Assembly: GCA_022495995.1 (NCBI GenBank)
Contig: JAFEMH010000333.1
Location: 124,001-188,000, forward strand
DNA: 64,000 nt
Source: Adenophora triphylla var. japonica
Lineage: Eukaryota > Streptophyta > Magnoliopsida > Asterales > Campanulaceae
Direction: 5' to 3'
Position numbers and translations under genes: made by a program. The notes under the pieces are model-generated. The model ran no database searches, had not been told where the DNA came from, and was given only the letters and a program-made list of their open reading frames with translations. Below are positions 21,254 through 33,048 of the stretch, piece after piece (within the stretch, counting starts at the first letter, position 1; each line of letters starts with the position of its first letter).

Positions 21254-22903
21254 ATGGCTGTTAACACTAATCAAAATTTGTCACTGCGATCAGTCCTTGA
21301 GAAGGACAAGTTAGAAGAGAATGGCAACAACTATGTGGATTGGATCCGCAGTTTGGGAATTGTTCTCAAACAGGAAAGGAAGTTGTACATTCTCGATGGA
21401 CCCGTTCCACCCGAGCCTGCTGCTAATGCAACTAAAGCTGAAAAGGACCAACATAAGAAACATGTGGATGATTCTATTGATGTTGGTTGCTTAATGCTTG
21501 CTACCATGTGTAAGGCTCTTCAGAAGGACCTTGTACACATGGAAGCTTATGATTTGGAAAATCATTTGAAGGAAATGTTCCAGTTGCAAGCACGTCAGGA
21601 AATGTTTGACACTATGAAGGCTCTTCATTCATGCAAGATGATTGAAGGACAACCTGTTGGGCTTCATGTGTTGAAAATGAAGGGTCACCTCGAACATCTT
21701 GAGAGGCTTGGATATCCTATCCAATTAGAGCTGGCTACGGATATGATATTGCATTCACTCCCTGAAAGCTATAATCAGTTCGTTATGAATTATAACATGA
21801 ATGGGATGAATAAATCTCTGTCTGAATTGCATGGGATGCTTAAGAATGCAGAGAACAATGTCGCCAAGAAAACCAATCAAGTGTTGATGGTGAATAAAGG
21901 AAAGGGGTTCAAGAAACCTAAGGTTAAAGCAAGAGTTGCTAAACCGGAGGCAAAGGTTGCCGTTATTGAGAAGCCTCAACCTAAATCCTAAAAGGATGCG
22001 GTGTGCTACCATTGCAAGGAAACTGGGCATTGGAGGCGTAACTGCAAAGCTTATCAGGAAGGACTGAAGAAGAAGGGCAATGAGATTGCCATGACTTCAG
22101 GTATCTATGTGATAGATATTTTACTTTCTACTTCTAGTTCTTGGGTATTAGATACCGGATGTGGATCTCACATTTGTCTAAATGTGCAGGGACTAAAGAA
22201 TAGAAGGTTGCTCAAAGAGGGTGAAGTAGATCTACGGGTTGGAAATGGAGCAAGAGTTGCTGCATTGGCCGTAGGGACTTACGAAGTCACTTTACCTAGC
22301 GGATTAATTTTAGTTTTGAATAACTGTTATTATGTTCCGGATTTGAGCAGAAACATTATTTCAATTTCTTGTCTAGACAATGAAGGCTACAATTTTCTTA
22401 TTGCGAATAAGAAATTTTCCATTTATTTGAATGATATGCTTTATTGTATTGCTCATTCTTTTAATGGTCTTTATGTCTTGGATGTTGAAAATAATGTTGA
22501 GAATGTCTATCATGTTAGTAAGAAATCTAAACCAAATGATGTGAACAACACATACAAATGGCATTGCCGTCTTGGTCACATAAACGAGAAACGCGTATCT
22601 AAACTCCATAAAGATGGATATTTAGACTCATATGATTATGAATCGTATGATGTTTGCGAATCTTGTTTATTGGGCAAGATGACTAAAGCTCCTTTTACTA
22701 AGAGTAGTGAAAGGGCTAGTGATTTATTGGCTCTCATACATACTGATGTATGTGGACCAATGAATAGCATTGCTAGGGGAGGATTTCGGTACTTCATAAC
22801 GTTCACTGATGACTTATCAAGATATGGCTATGTCTATCTGATGAAGTACAAAAGTGAAGCATTTGAGATATTTAGAATATTTCAAAATGAAGTACAAAAT
22901 TAA
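21254..22903 (+). pseudogene. copia-2 gag, protease and first half of integrase, with two stops
   Basis: The chosen start is the ATG at 21254 (MAVNTNQNLSLRSVLEKDKL). One frame carries the copia Gag domain, a TAA at 21989-21991 after QPKS, then KDAVCYHCKETGHWRRNC (zinc knuckle), protease (LDTGCGSH, about 22150), GAG-pre-integrase (YKWHCRLGH) and the start of the integrase core (HTDVCGPM, FTDDLSRYG). It ends at TAA 22901-22903 where the family has EVxNQLGK, probably CAA to TAA. Downstream the core is interrupted: RFDRGG is followed almost at once by QWNGVSERRN in another frame, so about 80 bp including part of the catalytic region is missing. Confidence 0.9.
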
Positions 22904-22949
22904 CTTGGCAAAACTATTAAAACACTTCGATTCGATCGAGGTGGCAAAA

Positions 22950-24600
22950 CAATGGAATGGTGTGTCCGAGAGGAGAAATCGAACTCTATTAGATATGGTT
23001 CGATCGATGATGAGTCAAGTTAACCTTCCTATTTCTTTTTGGGGACATGCACTGGAAACAGCTGCTTTCACACTTAATAAGGTCCCTACTAAATCGGCTC
23101 CTAAGACCCCACATGAGATGTGGCATGGAAGAAAACCTAGTTTATCTTTCATGAAGATTTGGGGATGTGAAGCTTATGTGAAGAAATTAGTTTCTGAAAA
23201 TAAGCTTGCACCCAGATCCGATAAATGTATTTTCGTTGGTTATCCTAAGGAAACGAAAGGATATCAATTTTACAACCGATCCGAGAACAAAGTGTTTGTT
23301 GCTCGACATGGTGTCTTTCTAGAGAAAGAGTTTCTCTCTAAAGAAACTAGTGGGAGTAAAATTGATCTTGAAGAAATTCAAGAACCCGAAAATGACAAGG
23401 AACCAATAGTAGAGACGGAACCAAATTCACAAACTGTTGTGGAACCGGTTCAAGATACACAAGTTCTTCGCAGATCGGATAGGATACGATCCGAACCTAA
23501 GAGATATGGATTTCTCATGACGGAAAGTAACGAGGTAGAAATCATTGAGAATGATGAATTTACTTCCTATCAAGAGGCGATGTCCACTCCTGATTCGAAC
23601 AAGTGGCTAGGAGCCATGGAATCCGAGATCAAATCCATGTACGATAATCAAGTTTGGAACTTGATTGATCCACCTGAAGGTGTAAAAACCATAGGGTGCA
23701 AGTGGGTTTTCAAAAAGAAAATCGACATGGATGGGAAGGTGCATACTTTTAAGGCTAGGCTTGTTGCTAAGGGGTATAGGCAGATTCATGGCGTTGACTA
23801 TGATGAAACCTTTTCGCCCGTAGCAATGCTTAAGTCTATTAGAATCCTAATTGCCATAGCCGCATATTACGACTATGAGATATGGCAAATGGACGTCAAA
23901 ACAGCGTTTCTTAACGGAAACCTACTTGAGGATGTATACATGATACAGCCTGAAGGGTTTGTCGATCCAAAGAATTCTAATAAAGTATATAAGTTGCAGA
24001 GATCCATTTATGGATTGAAGCAAGCTTCCCGGAGCTGGAATCTACGTTTTGATGAATCAGTCAAAGAGTTTGGCTTCATCAAAAATGAAGATGAACCTTG
24101 TGTATACAAGAAAATAAGTGGGAGCATAGTTCTATTTCTGGTGTTATATGTCGATGACATCTTGCTCATTGGAAACAATGTTCCTGCACTTGAGACTGTT
24201 AAGTCTTGGTTAGGAAAATGTTTTTCAATGAAAGATATGGGTGAAGCGGCTTATATCCTTGGTATCAAGATCTATAGAGATAGATCAAGAAGGATGATTG
24301 GTTTGAGTCAGAGTACATATATTGACAAGGTCCTTAGAAGATTCCGCATGAAAAATTCTAAGAGAGGGAACTTGCCAATGGGACATGGCATTACTCTTAG
24401 CAAGACTCATTGTCCTAAGACAAATGATGAGCGAAAGAGGATGAGTGATATTCCATATGCTTCGGCAATTGGGTCTATCATGTATGCCATGTTATGTACT
24501 AGACCCGATGTCTCGTATGCTCTAAGCGCAACGAGTAGATACCAGTCTGATCCTGGTGAGAACCATTGGATAGCAGTCAAGAATATCCTTAAGTACTTGA
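22950..24600 (+). pseudogene. copia-2 pol, integrase C-terminal half, RT and partial RNase H
   Basis: From QWNGVSERRNRTLLDMVRSM the frame is open through the end of integrase, the variable linker and the [39 protein letters not shown] and the intact catalytic YVDD (24147-24158). RNase H begins (TRPDVSYALSATSRYQ) and is cut at NILKYL, about 24600. The open frame continues by chance into foreign sequence until 24782. RT would copy element RNA in the cytoplasmic particle; this copy lacks the end of RNase H and the 3' LTR. Confidence 0.9.
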
Positions 24601-24607
24601 TTCTCGG

Positions 24608-25374
24608 CAGCATGGCCATGTCCCTCCATTGGACGCCATTACTCCTCACGATCCTCCAGCACGGATGCTGCAGCCCAGGGACTGGTCGGAGGATGATATT
24701 GCTAGGTACCAGGCAGGCGTGGCGGCCGTGGAGTATTTTGACTTGGCTACCCCGTATGCCACCTTCGTGGAGCAGCGGTTGAGGACGCCGCAGAAGCTAG
24801 TGAAGCTGGCTATTGCCCAGGGGTACGGGGAAGCTGAGCCTACCGACCCGCCGATGCCTCCTGCTCATCTTTCCTATGTGGTCAACGGGGTACTGAGGAG
24901 GTTTATGATACTCGTTCCTGACACGAGGGAGCCCCGATATACTCTGCCGCCTGACAGCACTGTGAGTACACTTTAGGGTCCTTTCCTTTTTTCGGATTTC
25001 TTTGCTTTTTTGCAATTCTGAGATTTTTCTGAGATTTTCTGAGTTTTCCATCTCTTTTTTCTCAGGTACCTGTTCGTTCCTATGACGGCTTGGTCAGGCA
25101 GAACAGGGGCTGGAAGGACGTGTGTCGGTCCCTTCTGAGGAAGTTGGCATGCGCTTCCAGGGCTGGGGTTGATGTGCAGGAGCCTGGGCGTAAAAGAAGA
25201 TATGTCGGGAGCATGGCATCTACCTCCTCGGCCTCAGAGTACTCCTCTACTGCCATGCCTCGGGGACAAGGACCCAATACCAGCATCCTGGAGCAGTTAG
25301 CCGAGTATGAACACGTGAATGTGAACCTATCTGATGTGAGTGACCCGGAGGACTTGATGAGGTATCCTAGCTAG
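24608..25374 (+). pseudogene. PMD-type accessory gene of G1, last two exons
   Basis: Exon 24608-24961 aligns by eye to the third PMD exon of G2 (ARYQAG / ERYRQG, PRYTLPPDST / PRYRVDPNAS). It is joined across a GT-AG intron (24962-25065) to exon 25066-25374 (VPVRSYDGLVRQ / VSGRTxNQAVRR in G2), ending in TAG. Intron position and phase 0 are the same in both elements. The 5' exons, which hold the core plant mobile domain, were lost at the 24600 breakpoint. The gene lies antisense to pol. Confidence 0.75.
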
Positions 25375-25946
25375 CTTCTATGAGATAAGCAGCGACGAGG
25401 AGTCGGAAGCTTAGGATTTCTTAGATTTGACCTAGGAGGCGGAAAACAAACAATGAACACTTTTTTATGCACAATTTATTTGTTTTTCATTTTATTTAGG
25501 TGCCGATGGGGCGAAAACAATGTATTGGTATTTTACTTGCTTTTTTAATTTATGCTTTATGAATTTGCGTATTACTTGAGCCTCGGGGCAGTTTTTTGCT
25601 TGGAATTGGGGCTGAAAATGGGCCAAAATGGTTTGTGATGACATATAACTGTATGGTTGGTGTCTGAATATGTTTTTTGTATAGGTTTTGTTGAAAAAGT
25701 GGGGTGAAAACTCCATTTGGGCAGCAACTTGGGTTGCTGCAGATTTTTTTCTGCAGAGGGCAAATGAGGCCGCCCGGCCTAGACCTGAGGAAAATGAAGC
25801 CGTACGGTTAACTGTTCTGTCTGAATTGTTTTTTTTTCAGAATAAAACTAAGGCTTGGCCATTTCATTTCATTTTCACCCTAGACTTGTTCCAACTGATC
25901 CCAGAGCATATTTGTGACCAAAAGACATCAACTTTGATCGTTTGCA
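25375..25946. other. spacer between PMD and DUF7745-like genes of G1
   Basis: Non-coding spacer, presumably holding the promoter of the downstream gene. It contains a palindrome pair: ggccgcccggcc (centre about 25773.5) and ccgtacgg (centre 25803.5), 30 bp apart and about 140 bp upstream of the next ATG. Confidence 0.6.
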
Positions 25947-27429
25947 ATGGAGAAACCCGTCAGATTGCAAAAGGGGAAAAGAGACCGTTTTCTGTCCGAT
26001 CTTCAATCTTGGATGAGACATAACTTTCAATCTCACAAAAGGCTGTTCGATACTACCTTCAAGATCAAATCTTTATGGCATTTGAAGGATCTCCCACCCG
26101 ATTGGAACCTTTTGAGGGCCGCAGCGAGGTTTTGGGACGTCCGGAGACATGTTTACTGCTTTTCCTACAACGAGCTCGTCCCAACCTATGAAGATTTCCG
26201 AGCATTGATTGGGGGTCCAGAAATTGAGGCCATATCGATTCCTCTGATCGGGAATGTGCCAGTGGCTGTAAAGTTGGCATCTTTTCTGCAAATCTCTCTG
26301 GGAGAGGCTGAGGGGATGATGGTAGCCCCTGATCGGATTGACCTTTCTGATATCCCAAGCAGGTTTGGGTTCCCGGATACGGCTACGACCACTGTGGCTA
26401 TGGATGCCTTTATCCTCTGCGTGTTCTCGTCTTTGTTCACGACCGAGTCTGTGGGAATTTGTCATGGTGGCCTCTTGGACATGGTCAGGGATTGCATGGC
26501 TGGGAAAGACATTGTCCCATTGGTTCTGGATGAGACATTGCACGGCATTGATAGGATGGCTAGGGGAGACCATTTCATGAGGTCTGGGTGCCCGGCTGTA
26601 TTGACTTTGTGGTTGCAGGAGAGGCTTGGGGCTTCGCCTACTCAGTGCCCTTGGGTGATTTCTCAGAGGGACGCACCTAGGCAGCAGGGTCAGGGTGACT
26701 GGGAGCTGACGATGGCTAGGTTATCCACTTCGAACATTCACTGGTGGGTGCCTCATTGGAGATTACAGACTCGTCGGACATTTCAAGAGTCTTATGTAGT
26801 GAGGGTTCCGAGATTTGCCCTGTCATCCTTCTACATTCCTTGCCTAGTGTCCAGGCAGTTTGGGACTTTACAGGAGCCTTTGGATGATTGGGAGGACATC
26901 CGTAGAATAGAGGTGGTGCCTTTAGACATGAGGGATCCAGCCAGCTTCTCATTCTTCTCGAGATCTTGGACATATACTGCTTTCCCACCCAGGGCCATTC
27001 TCAAGAGCAGGAAGAGTACCATCTTGACCACAGCCTACTTAGACTGGTACGAGAGGGAAATGGGAGCGACTCAGGTCATTCTGGAAGAGAGACGTCAGGC
27101 TTTATTGGGGGCTGACTGCGACTCGAGTAGGACTCTAAGGGAGTCTGAAGCCAAGGCTAGTCGCCATAACCAGTCGGGTGACCTTTATGGAGGCTCAATA
27201 TGAGAGGCTTTCTGAAGTCGCTCCCTTGACCGAGGCTCAGAGGGAGGAAGTACGGACTCGTGCCCGGATTGAGAAGGCACTTATTGACACAGGTCTGATG
27301 GAGGCTCCAGTGAGGATGCCTGAGATTGGGATGAGGGAGACCGACATCATAGAGAAGAAGAGGAAGAACACTCGAAGAGGTCGAGGTAAAGGGAAGAAAA
27401 CCAAAGAAGACTCAGTGAATGACAACTGA
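25947..27429 (+). pseudogene. DUF7745-like transposon-associated protein of G1, one frameshift
   Basis: From the ATG at 25947 a 418-codon frame encodes a domain with a Trp-rich core: LRAAARFWDVRRHVYCFS, NELVPTYEDFRALIGGPE, HWWVPHWRLQ, TAYLDWYERE. This resembles the plant transposon-associated DUF7745 family, whose function is unknown; the match is by eye. At about 27180-27200 the reading shifts frame and continues to 27429 with a basic tail (KKRKNTRRGRGKGKK), the same tail as in G2 (KVKNTRRGKGKGKK). One small indel therefore breaks the gene. The next open frame on this side is pol on the opposite strand. Confidence 0.7.
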
Positions 27430-27511
27430 TAGGTCTTTTCATAGGATTTCCTTATTGCCATTTGCAAACACAATAGTTTATTAGGCATTTTATTGTATTT
27501 TAGATCTTTGT

Positions 27512-27770
27512 AGCAGGTTAGCAGAGTCAAGAGTAGACCGTGCTTGAACTCATCAAGAAGTTTTTAACTTGTAATGAACAAGAGATATAATCTTAGAATT
27601 TATAAGACACATATTTCATGGAAACTTTATTTGTCTTATTTATTGTTTAGGACGCGCTTCATGGAAACTTGATTGCCCTTTATTATTTTTTTATTGTTTA
27701 GACCAAACCATATATGGCTGCCTATGTTCCCCTTATACAAGAAAGACTAAGGGGCTCAGGTCTTCGTAGT
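27512..27770. other. conserved non-coding block between convergent genes, G1
   Basis: Two stretches are nearly the same as in G2: 'gaccgtgcttgaactcatca' at about 27538 (G2 about 51602), and 27701-27770, which can fold with ccccttat...aaggggc as inner stem and ctatg/cgtag as outer stem. Identity here looks as high as or higher than in neighbouring coding sequence. Confidence 0.7.
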
Positions 27771-27843
27771 TCATTCTGGTGAACTATCGGGATTTTTGTT
27801 CTTTTGTCTCTTTTTTCTTTTTTTTTTCTTTTTCTTTTTTTAT

Positions 27844-28019
27844 GTGCAACCCTGTCTTTTACCTAGACCGCCCTTTTTTGGGTTTTCAGCCAAGCTGGGC
27901 ATTACTCTTTTTGCACTAAGATTTTTTTCTTTTGTTTTTTTTTTATGTGCAACCCTGTTTTTTGCCTAGACCGCCCTTTTTGGGTTTTTCAGCCTAGCTG
28001 GGTATTACTCTTTTTGCAC
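27844..28019. repeat. duplicated 73-bp hairpin-forming motif, G1
   Basis: Copies at 27844-27916 and 27947-28019 run from gtgcaaccctgt to attactctttttgcac. The ends GTGCAA/TTGCAC pair, as do ACCC/GGGC or GGGT. G2 has one diverged copy at 51831-51898. T-rich sequence surrounds both copies. Confidence 0.75.
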
Positions 28020-28087
28020 TAAGATTTTTTTTCTCTTCTTTTTTCTCTCTTTTTTTTTCTTTTTATTTTATTTTAGACATAGTACCT

Positions 28088-29519
28088 TCAGAGCTTATCG
28101 CCGTTGACTGGGTAGACAAAAGGATTGCTTTCCAGGTCTGCAAGCTTCATGGCTCCTCCCAATAGTATCTTCTGCACCACATACGGGCCGATCCAAATGG
28201 GTTCCCACTTTCCCAGGGGGTTGTCTCTGGTAGGGGGCTTCACTTTCAACACTAAGTCGCCCTCTTTGATGTCTCTGGCCTTGACCTTTTTGTCGAATGC
28301 CCTGGCCATTCGCCTTTGGTAGGCTCGGGTGTGCTCCATGGCTTTTAGCCTTCTTTCATCAAGCAGGGCTAATTCATCGTGCCGACTGCGCAGCCATTCT
28401 ACTTCGTTGACACTGTTTTCCAGGAGGACCCTCAGTGATGGGATTTCCAACTCCACGGGTAACACTGCTTCCATCCCGTAGGTTAGGGCAAGGGAGTTTC
28501 TCCCGTAGCTGTTCTGACAGACGTTCTGTAGCCCCAGAGTGCCAGGTGCAGATTCTCCGGCCAATCACGACCACGGGTGGCCATCTTCCGGATGATCCGT
28601 TCGAGCGTCTTATTGGCAGCTTCCACGGCTCTGTTAGTCTGGGGTCTGTATGGGGACGACTTGTGGCGAGTGATCCCGACTCGACAAAGAATCTATCGCA
28701 GTCCCCTTCAAAGTGCGACCCGTTATCTGAAATGACCTCATTGGGCACCCCATATCTGCACATAATGCTTTCTTTGATGAATTGGGCCACATTTCTGGAA
28801 GTGAGGACCTTGTAGGACTTGGCCTCTACCCACTTGGTGAAATAGTCGACTGCTACTAACACGAATTCATGCCCATTGCATCCTACCGGGGATATCTTCC
28901 CTATCACGTCAATACCCCAAGTTGCAAACGGCCAAGGAGTCGTCATGCAGTACAGGTCATGAGGCGGGAGATGGTTGAGGTTGGCAAACCGTTGACATTT
29001 GTCACACGCTCGGACATGCTGGACACAGTCTGTCTCCATGGAAATCCAGTAGTAACCCATTCTGAGGATCACTTGCATCAATGCTCTGGCATTCATATGA
29101 GGACCGCAAGGACCATTGTGGACTTCAGTCATCAACTCTCTGGCCCTTTCTTGGGTGACACACAGGAGTAGTGGTCCCTGGTACCGCTTCTTGTATAGGT
29201 CGCCCCCTAGAATGACATAATGGGAGGCCAACCGTTTCAGGGCTTGCAAGCTCTTCGCCTTAATGCCTTCTTTTGGTTTACCTTCTTCATCTATGAAAGT
29301 TGACTCTCCATCTTTGAGGAACTGGTAAATCTGACTGTACCAGGGTTCCTTGACAGGCTCGGGTCCCAAGTCTACTTCACAGCAGAAAGTCGGGGCTTCT
29401 CTTTTACCCACTCTGAAGGGTTTTATTGCCTTTCCCTCGGGGATATCTACCAGTGAGGCTAGAGTAGCTAAGGCATCTGCGAATCTGTTCTTTTCCCTTG
29501 GCAGGTAATGGAAGGTCAC
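28088..29519 (-). pseudogene. G1 integrase, frameshifted
   Basis: The minus strand encodes, in order, FHYLPREKNRFADALATLAS, an H2C2 zinc-binding domain (HNGPCGPHMNAR, then CDKCQRF), and the integrase core (PWPFATWGIDVIG, VAVDYFTKWVEAK, VISDNGSHFEG). The frame shifts near 28680 (VGITRHKSSPYRPQTN and VEAANKTLERIIRKM in the next frame) and again near 28487 before LTYGMEAVLPVELEIPSLRV. The C-terminal part ends PVNGDKL-TGA, where the frame would otherwise read on as RYYV. Integrase joins the DNA copy to the host chromosome; this copy is dead. Confidence 0.9.
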
Positions 29520-30082
29520 TTCTCCGAATCGCTCGCCAACTCCTCCATGTAGGCATGATACCTCTGAAGATTAGGGTCCACAGTCTTCCACTTGTTGGAG
29601 ACCTGGTTGATGATCAGGGCTGAGTCTCCATAAAACTCGAGCTCCTTGACATTTCTTTCTAAGGCAGCCTCCAAACCAGCAATGCAAGCTTCGTACTCGG
29701 CGATATTGTTCGTGGCAGGGAAATTTAACTTGAGGGCTATGGGCGTGTGCTCATCTTTCGGATCGACCAGTAGCATCCCTACACCATTTCCTCTCTTGTT
29801 GGCAGCTCCGTCAAAGAAAAGCTGCCACCGATTCTCAGGCTCAACTATGAAGATCCCTTCATCTGGGAATTGGGGTTCAGGCCCACGGTCCTCATTACTA
29901 GGGAAGTCTGCCAGATAATCTGACAACGCTTGACCCTTGATAGCCTTTCTCGTCACATAGTTGATGTCATACTCAGCTAAGAAGAATGACCACTTAGCTA
30001 GGCGCATCGAAAGGGAAGGCTTATCGAAGATGTACTTGATGGGGTCCATTTTTGAGACCAAGTTTACAGAGTGGGCTTGCAT
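29516..30082 (-). pseudogene. G1 archaeal-type second RNase H
   Basis: The domain reads RWQLFFDGAANKRGNGVGMLL, then NNIAEYEACIAGLEAAL and FYGDSALIINQVSNKWKT, matching the DG, E and D positions of archaeal-type RNase H that was acquired by the Tat lineage. It follows the end of the first RNase H (DPIKYIFDKPSLSMRLAKW). A frameshift at about 30085 separates it from RNase H, and another near 29520 from the integrase frame. Confidence 0.9.
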
Positions 30083-31250
30083 GTAATAGCTTACCGACTA
30101 CCCAGACCAATCCTGCACAAGTCTTTTCACATGCTGAGTAATTGAGCTCACTTCCTTGCAGCTTCCGGCTGACAAAGTAGATGGCATTCTCTACCCGGGA
30201 GTCTTTCTTTTCCTGAGCAAGTATAGCCCCGACTGCCGTATCAGTGACAGTGAGATAGAGCAGAAGAGGTTTCTGTCTATGTGGGGGGCATAGCACCGGA
30301 GGATGTACTATGTATGCCTTGATTTGATCAAAGGCATCTTGGCATTCCTCGGTCCATTCTGTGTCTACATTCTTCTTCATAAGCTTGAAGATGGGCTCGC
30401 ACATAGTGGTCAACTGGTTGACGAAGCGGCTGATGTACTATAGTTTGCCCATAAAGCTTTTGACCTCTGTCTGGGTTCGAGGTGGTTTCATGTCCATAAT
30501 GGCCTTGATCTTTTGGGGGTCGACTTCGATACCTCGCTCCGTGACCATATACCCAAGTATTTTTCCCCTTGTCACTCCGAAGGCGCATTTGGCAGGGTTT
30601 AGTCTCATGGAATACTGTCTCAGCCTCTCAAAGAACTTTCGCAGTTCAACAAAGTGCTGCCCATCCTTGCCTTTGGAGTGGACTATCATGTCATCGACGT
30701 AGACCTCAGTCTCCTTGTGGATCATGTCGTGAAATAGTGCGGTCGCTGCCCTCTTATAAGTAGCCCTGGCATTCTTAAGCCCAAATGGCATCACTGTATA
30801 ACAGTAAGTTCCCCATGGTGTGGTGAAGGCTGTCTTTTTTTGGTCCTCTTCGGCCATCTTGATCTGGTTGTAACCAGCAAAGCCATCAACGAAGGATTTG
30901 ACTTCGTAATTAGCAGTGGCGTCCACCAGAATGTCTATATTTGGCAAGGGATAATCGTCTTTGGGGCTGGCTTTGTTCAGATCCCGGAAATCTACACAGC
31001 AGCGCACCTTCCCATTGGCCTTGGTTACAGTCACAATGTTGGATAACCATGTCGGATATTTGATGACTCTGATGAATCCTACCCGCAGTAGCTTCTCAAT
31101 CTCTTCTTTGACCTGTAGAGACCATTCTGGCTTGATCTTTCTCAGTTTCTGCTTCACTGGCTTAGCATCTGGTGCTAGAGGGATTCTGTGCTCTACTATT
31201 GAACTGTCTAGCCCCGGCATATCCCTGTACGACCATGCAAAAACGTCCAT
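30083..31250 (-). pseudogene. G1 reverse transcriptase and RNase H, with stops
   Basis: Starting near 31250 the frame reads MDVFAWSYRDMPGLD, VEHRIPL, KVRCCVDFRDLNKASPKDDYPLPNID, TTPWGTYCYTVMPFGLKNA and the catalytic EVYVDDMIVHS. TAG at 30438-30440 replaces the expected Gln of GKLQYISRF. RNase H follows in the same region (LLLYLTVTDTAVGAIL, NAIYFVSRKLQGSELNYSACEKTC). A TAA just upstream of MDVF cuts RT from the linker. Confidence 0.92.
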
Positions 31251-31253
31251 GTA

Positions 31254-32640
31254 TTATCTGAGCAGATTGACCAGTCTGTCCCGTTCAACCCCCTGGAAGA
31301 AGTTTCCAATCTGTGTCTCTTTAGGTTCCTCGACAGTACCCAAGTTCACACTTGTCAAAACCTCCTCGACAGCTTGGGCCCAGTTTTCCTCTTTTTCTGT
31401 AACCTGCTTAAAGATTTCTTTAATGTATTGTTCATTTAGTGTGTTTGCATCTTGTTCAAATGATTCATTATTAACTGTTGTTAAGTTTTGAGTTAATTTA
31501 TCATTTGTTAAGTTGTCAATAAGGGGATACTCAGAAAGATCTGTCATTTCATTCAAAGCAAGAGGAAAGATGACATTGGTTACATATTCATAATCCTCAG
31601 GCATGAGGCCTTCGAATGACTCGGAGGACTGAAATTCAAAGATTCCTGACTCAACTGACTCTTGACTCTACTGACTCTGGACCCCACACTACTTATTGAC
31701 TCGAAGTGTTTGACATGGGTTAGACTGGGTTTTACTCTTTCCTGCCTTTGCCCTGGGGAGTAGCAGTCTTGTCAGCATTCTTCATAAAGTTGGAGACTTC
31801 GAACTGATCGAAAACTTGTCGAAAATCATTAGTAGGCGGGTACCTTGGAAAGACTATGAGGGGAGCTAGGGAAGCTTGACGCAATCTCTCGGAGAGCTCG
31901 TCTGTGACAACCAGACTCATTGACTGGAGGGTCTGGTTCATCTTGTCAATACACTGCTGATAAGTCATCTTCTCTTTACCAATCTACGATATCACAACCT
32001 TATCAGTGTAGCCAACGGGAGGGTTGGCCCGGATGATGCTGATGAAGTCTTCTTCAGGAGAGACTTTGATCCTTCCTTGATTGACCACGCATTCAATAGG
32101 CTTTCTGTATTCTGCTTCCAAATCTACTAGCTTTTCGTTGAACTTCACAATGGCAACAAACTCAGAGCTCTCTGCCTCAAGAGGGTCAATGACATCAGGA
32201 GTATCAAGCTAGACTGTGTTTTGGCTAACCGGTTCCTTGGTAGGCTCCTTGGCATAACTGACGTAATAGTCAAATTTGCCTGAGGGTTCTCCTAAAGTTC
32301 CTATGCTCTTGTCCCCAGCTTCATACCTTTCCTTCAATTTCTGTTGCATGGACTTCCTCTTTTTCTTCTTTCTTGAAGGAGCATCCTCGCTAATCCAGTC
32401 TTGGTACTCATATTCCAAACAGTCATCGCAATCACACACATCATACCAGATGTGGGGATGGGGTTGAGCAGGGACGGCCCCTCCAACTACTTGGTTATTA
32501 CCATTGTTGATTACCACATTGGTCATTTTGACACTGGGAAGTTGAGACTCGAAGATTTTGATGGGTTATTTGAGACCTCTGTGCTGATAAACTGCTGTCC
32601 TGGTGTTCTCACCCGATTCTTTCTCGCTGCGGGAAAGGGA
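31254..32640 (-). pseudogene. G1 reduced gag and linker
   Basis: Minus-strand segments: a Cys-rich stretch YDVCDCDDCLEYEYQDW with a long Lys/Arg run and EPSGKFDYYVSY (32209-32526); an 80-residue module KFNEKLVDLEAEYRKP...DFISIIRANPPVGY...CIDKMNQTLQSM (31919-32154, with one TAG); and an acidic linker into RT (NEMTDLSEYPLIDNLTNDKL, 31254-31604). The classical Gag domain, CCHC knuckle and protease seen in G2 are absent, so G1 has lost about 5 kb or is a reduced derivative. Confidence 0.75.
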
Positions 32641-32747
32641 TAGGAGAGGTTTAGACTCGGGGTAGGTGTTTAGGCTGAAGGCTCAAGCAATATGCAAATT
32701 AAGAATCTTCCAGTTTACTTAAAACAGTGTCTTTTATTAATTTCTAT

Positions 32748-32925
32748 TTGGTTGGAAAAGGGGTTCTGCCCTTCTTTTTCGCAACTACTCTAGATCCCCT
32801 GGATCAGTGGGCTCCGTCACTACGTCTATAAGCCCCTCGTATTCCACCTGTATTTCGACCTCCCAGGGTGGACAGCCCCAGGCGAGGGTCCTATAGGGCA
32901 CGCGGATCCCACCGACCGAGAGAGA
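32748..32925 (-). other. conserved leader block upstream of gag, G1
   Basis: Sequence from ggttggaaaagg through 'ttctttttcgcaact', 'tataagcccctcg' and 'gcgagggtcctat' is shared with 62903-63075 of G2. It lies in the 5' leader on the minus strand. The nearest known role for such a place is RNA packaging or dimerisation; that is inference. Confidence 0.6.
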
Positions 32926-33048
32926 AGAACGCTCCTAATGGGTCTAGCGGGTCATAGGAACTTTTAACGCACGTGCGGTGCGGATTATAGTCAAGGCAAT
33001 ACCGGGAAAGTCTCGTCTTTCAGCCTTAACGAAATTTCGGCAGAGTTT

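Larger units (their letters stand above)
18797..24600 (+). mobile_element. Ty1/copia retrotransposon (copia-2), 3' truncated
   Basis: A 5' LTR, PBS, a leader of about 1 kb, gag and most of pol are present. The element stops in RNase H at about 24600, where the sequence changes within a codon or two to the PMD gene of G1. No 3' LTR exists in the window. Gag and RT resemble Tork/Angela-type copia elements, an assignment made by eye. Confidence 0.9.
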
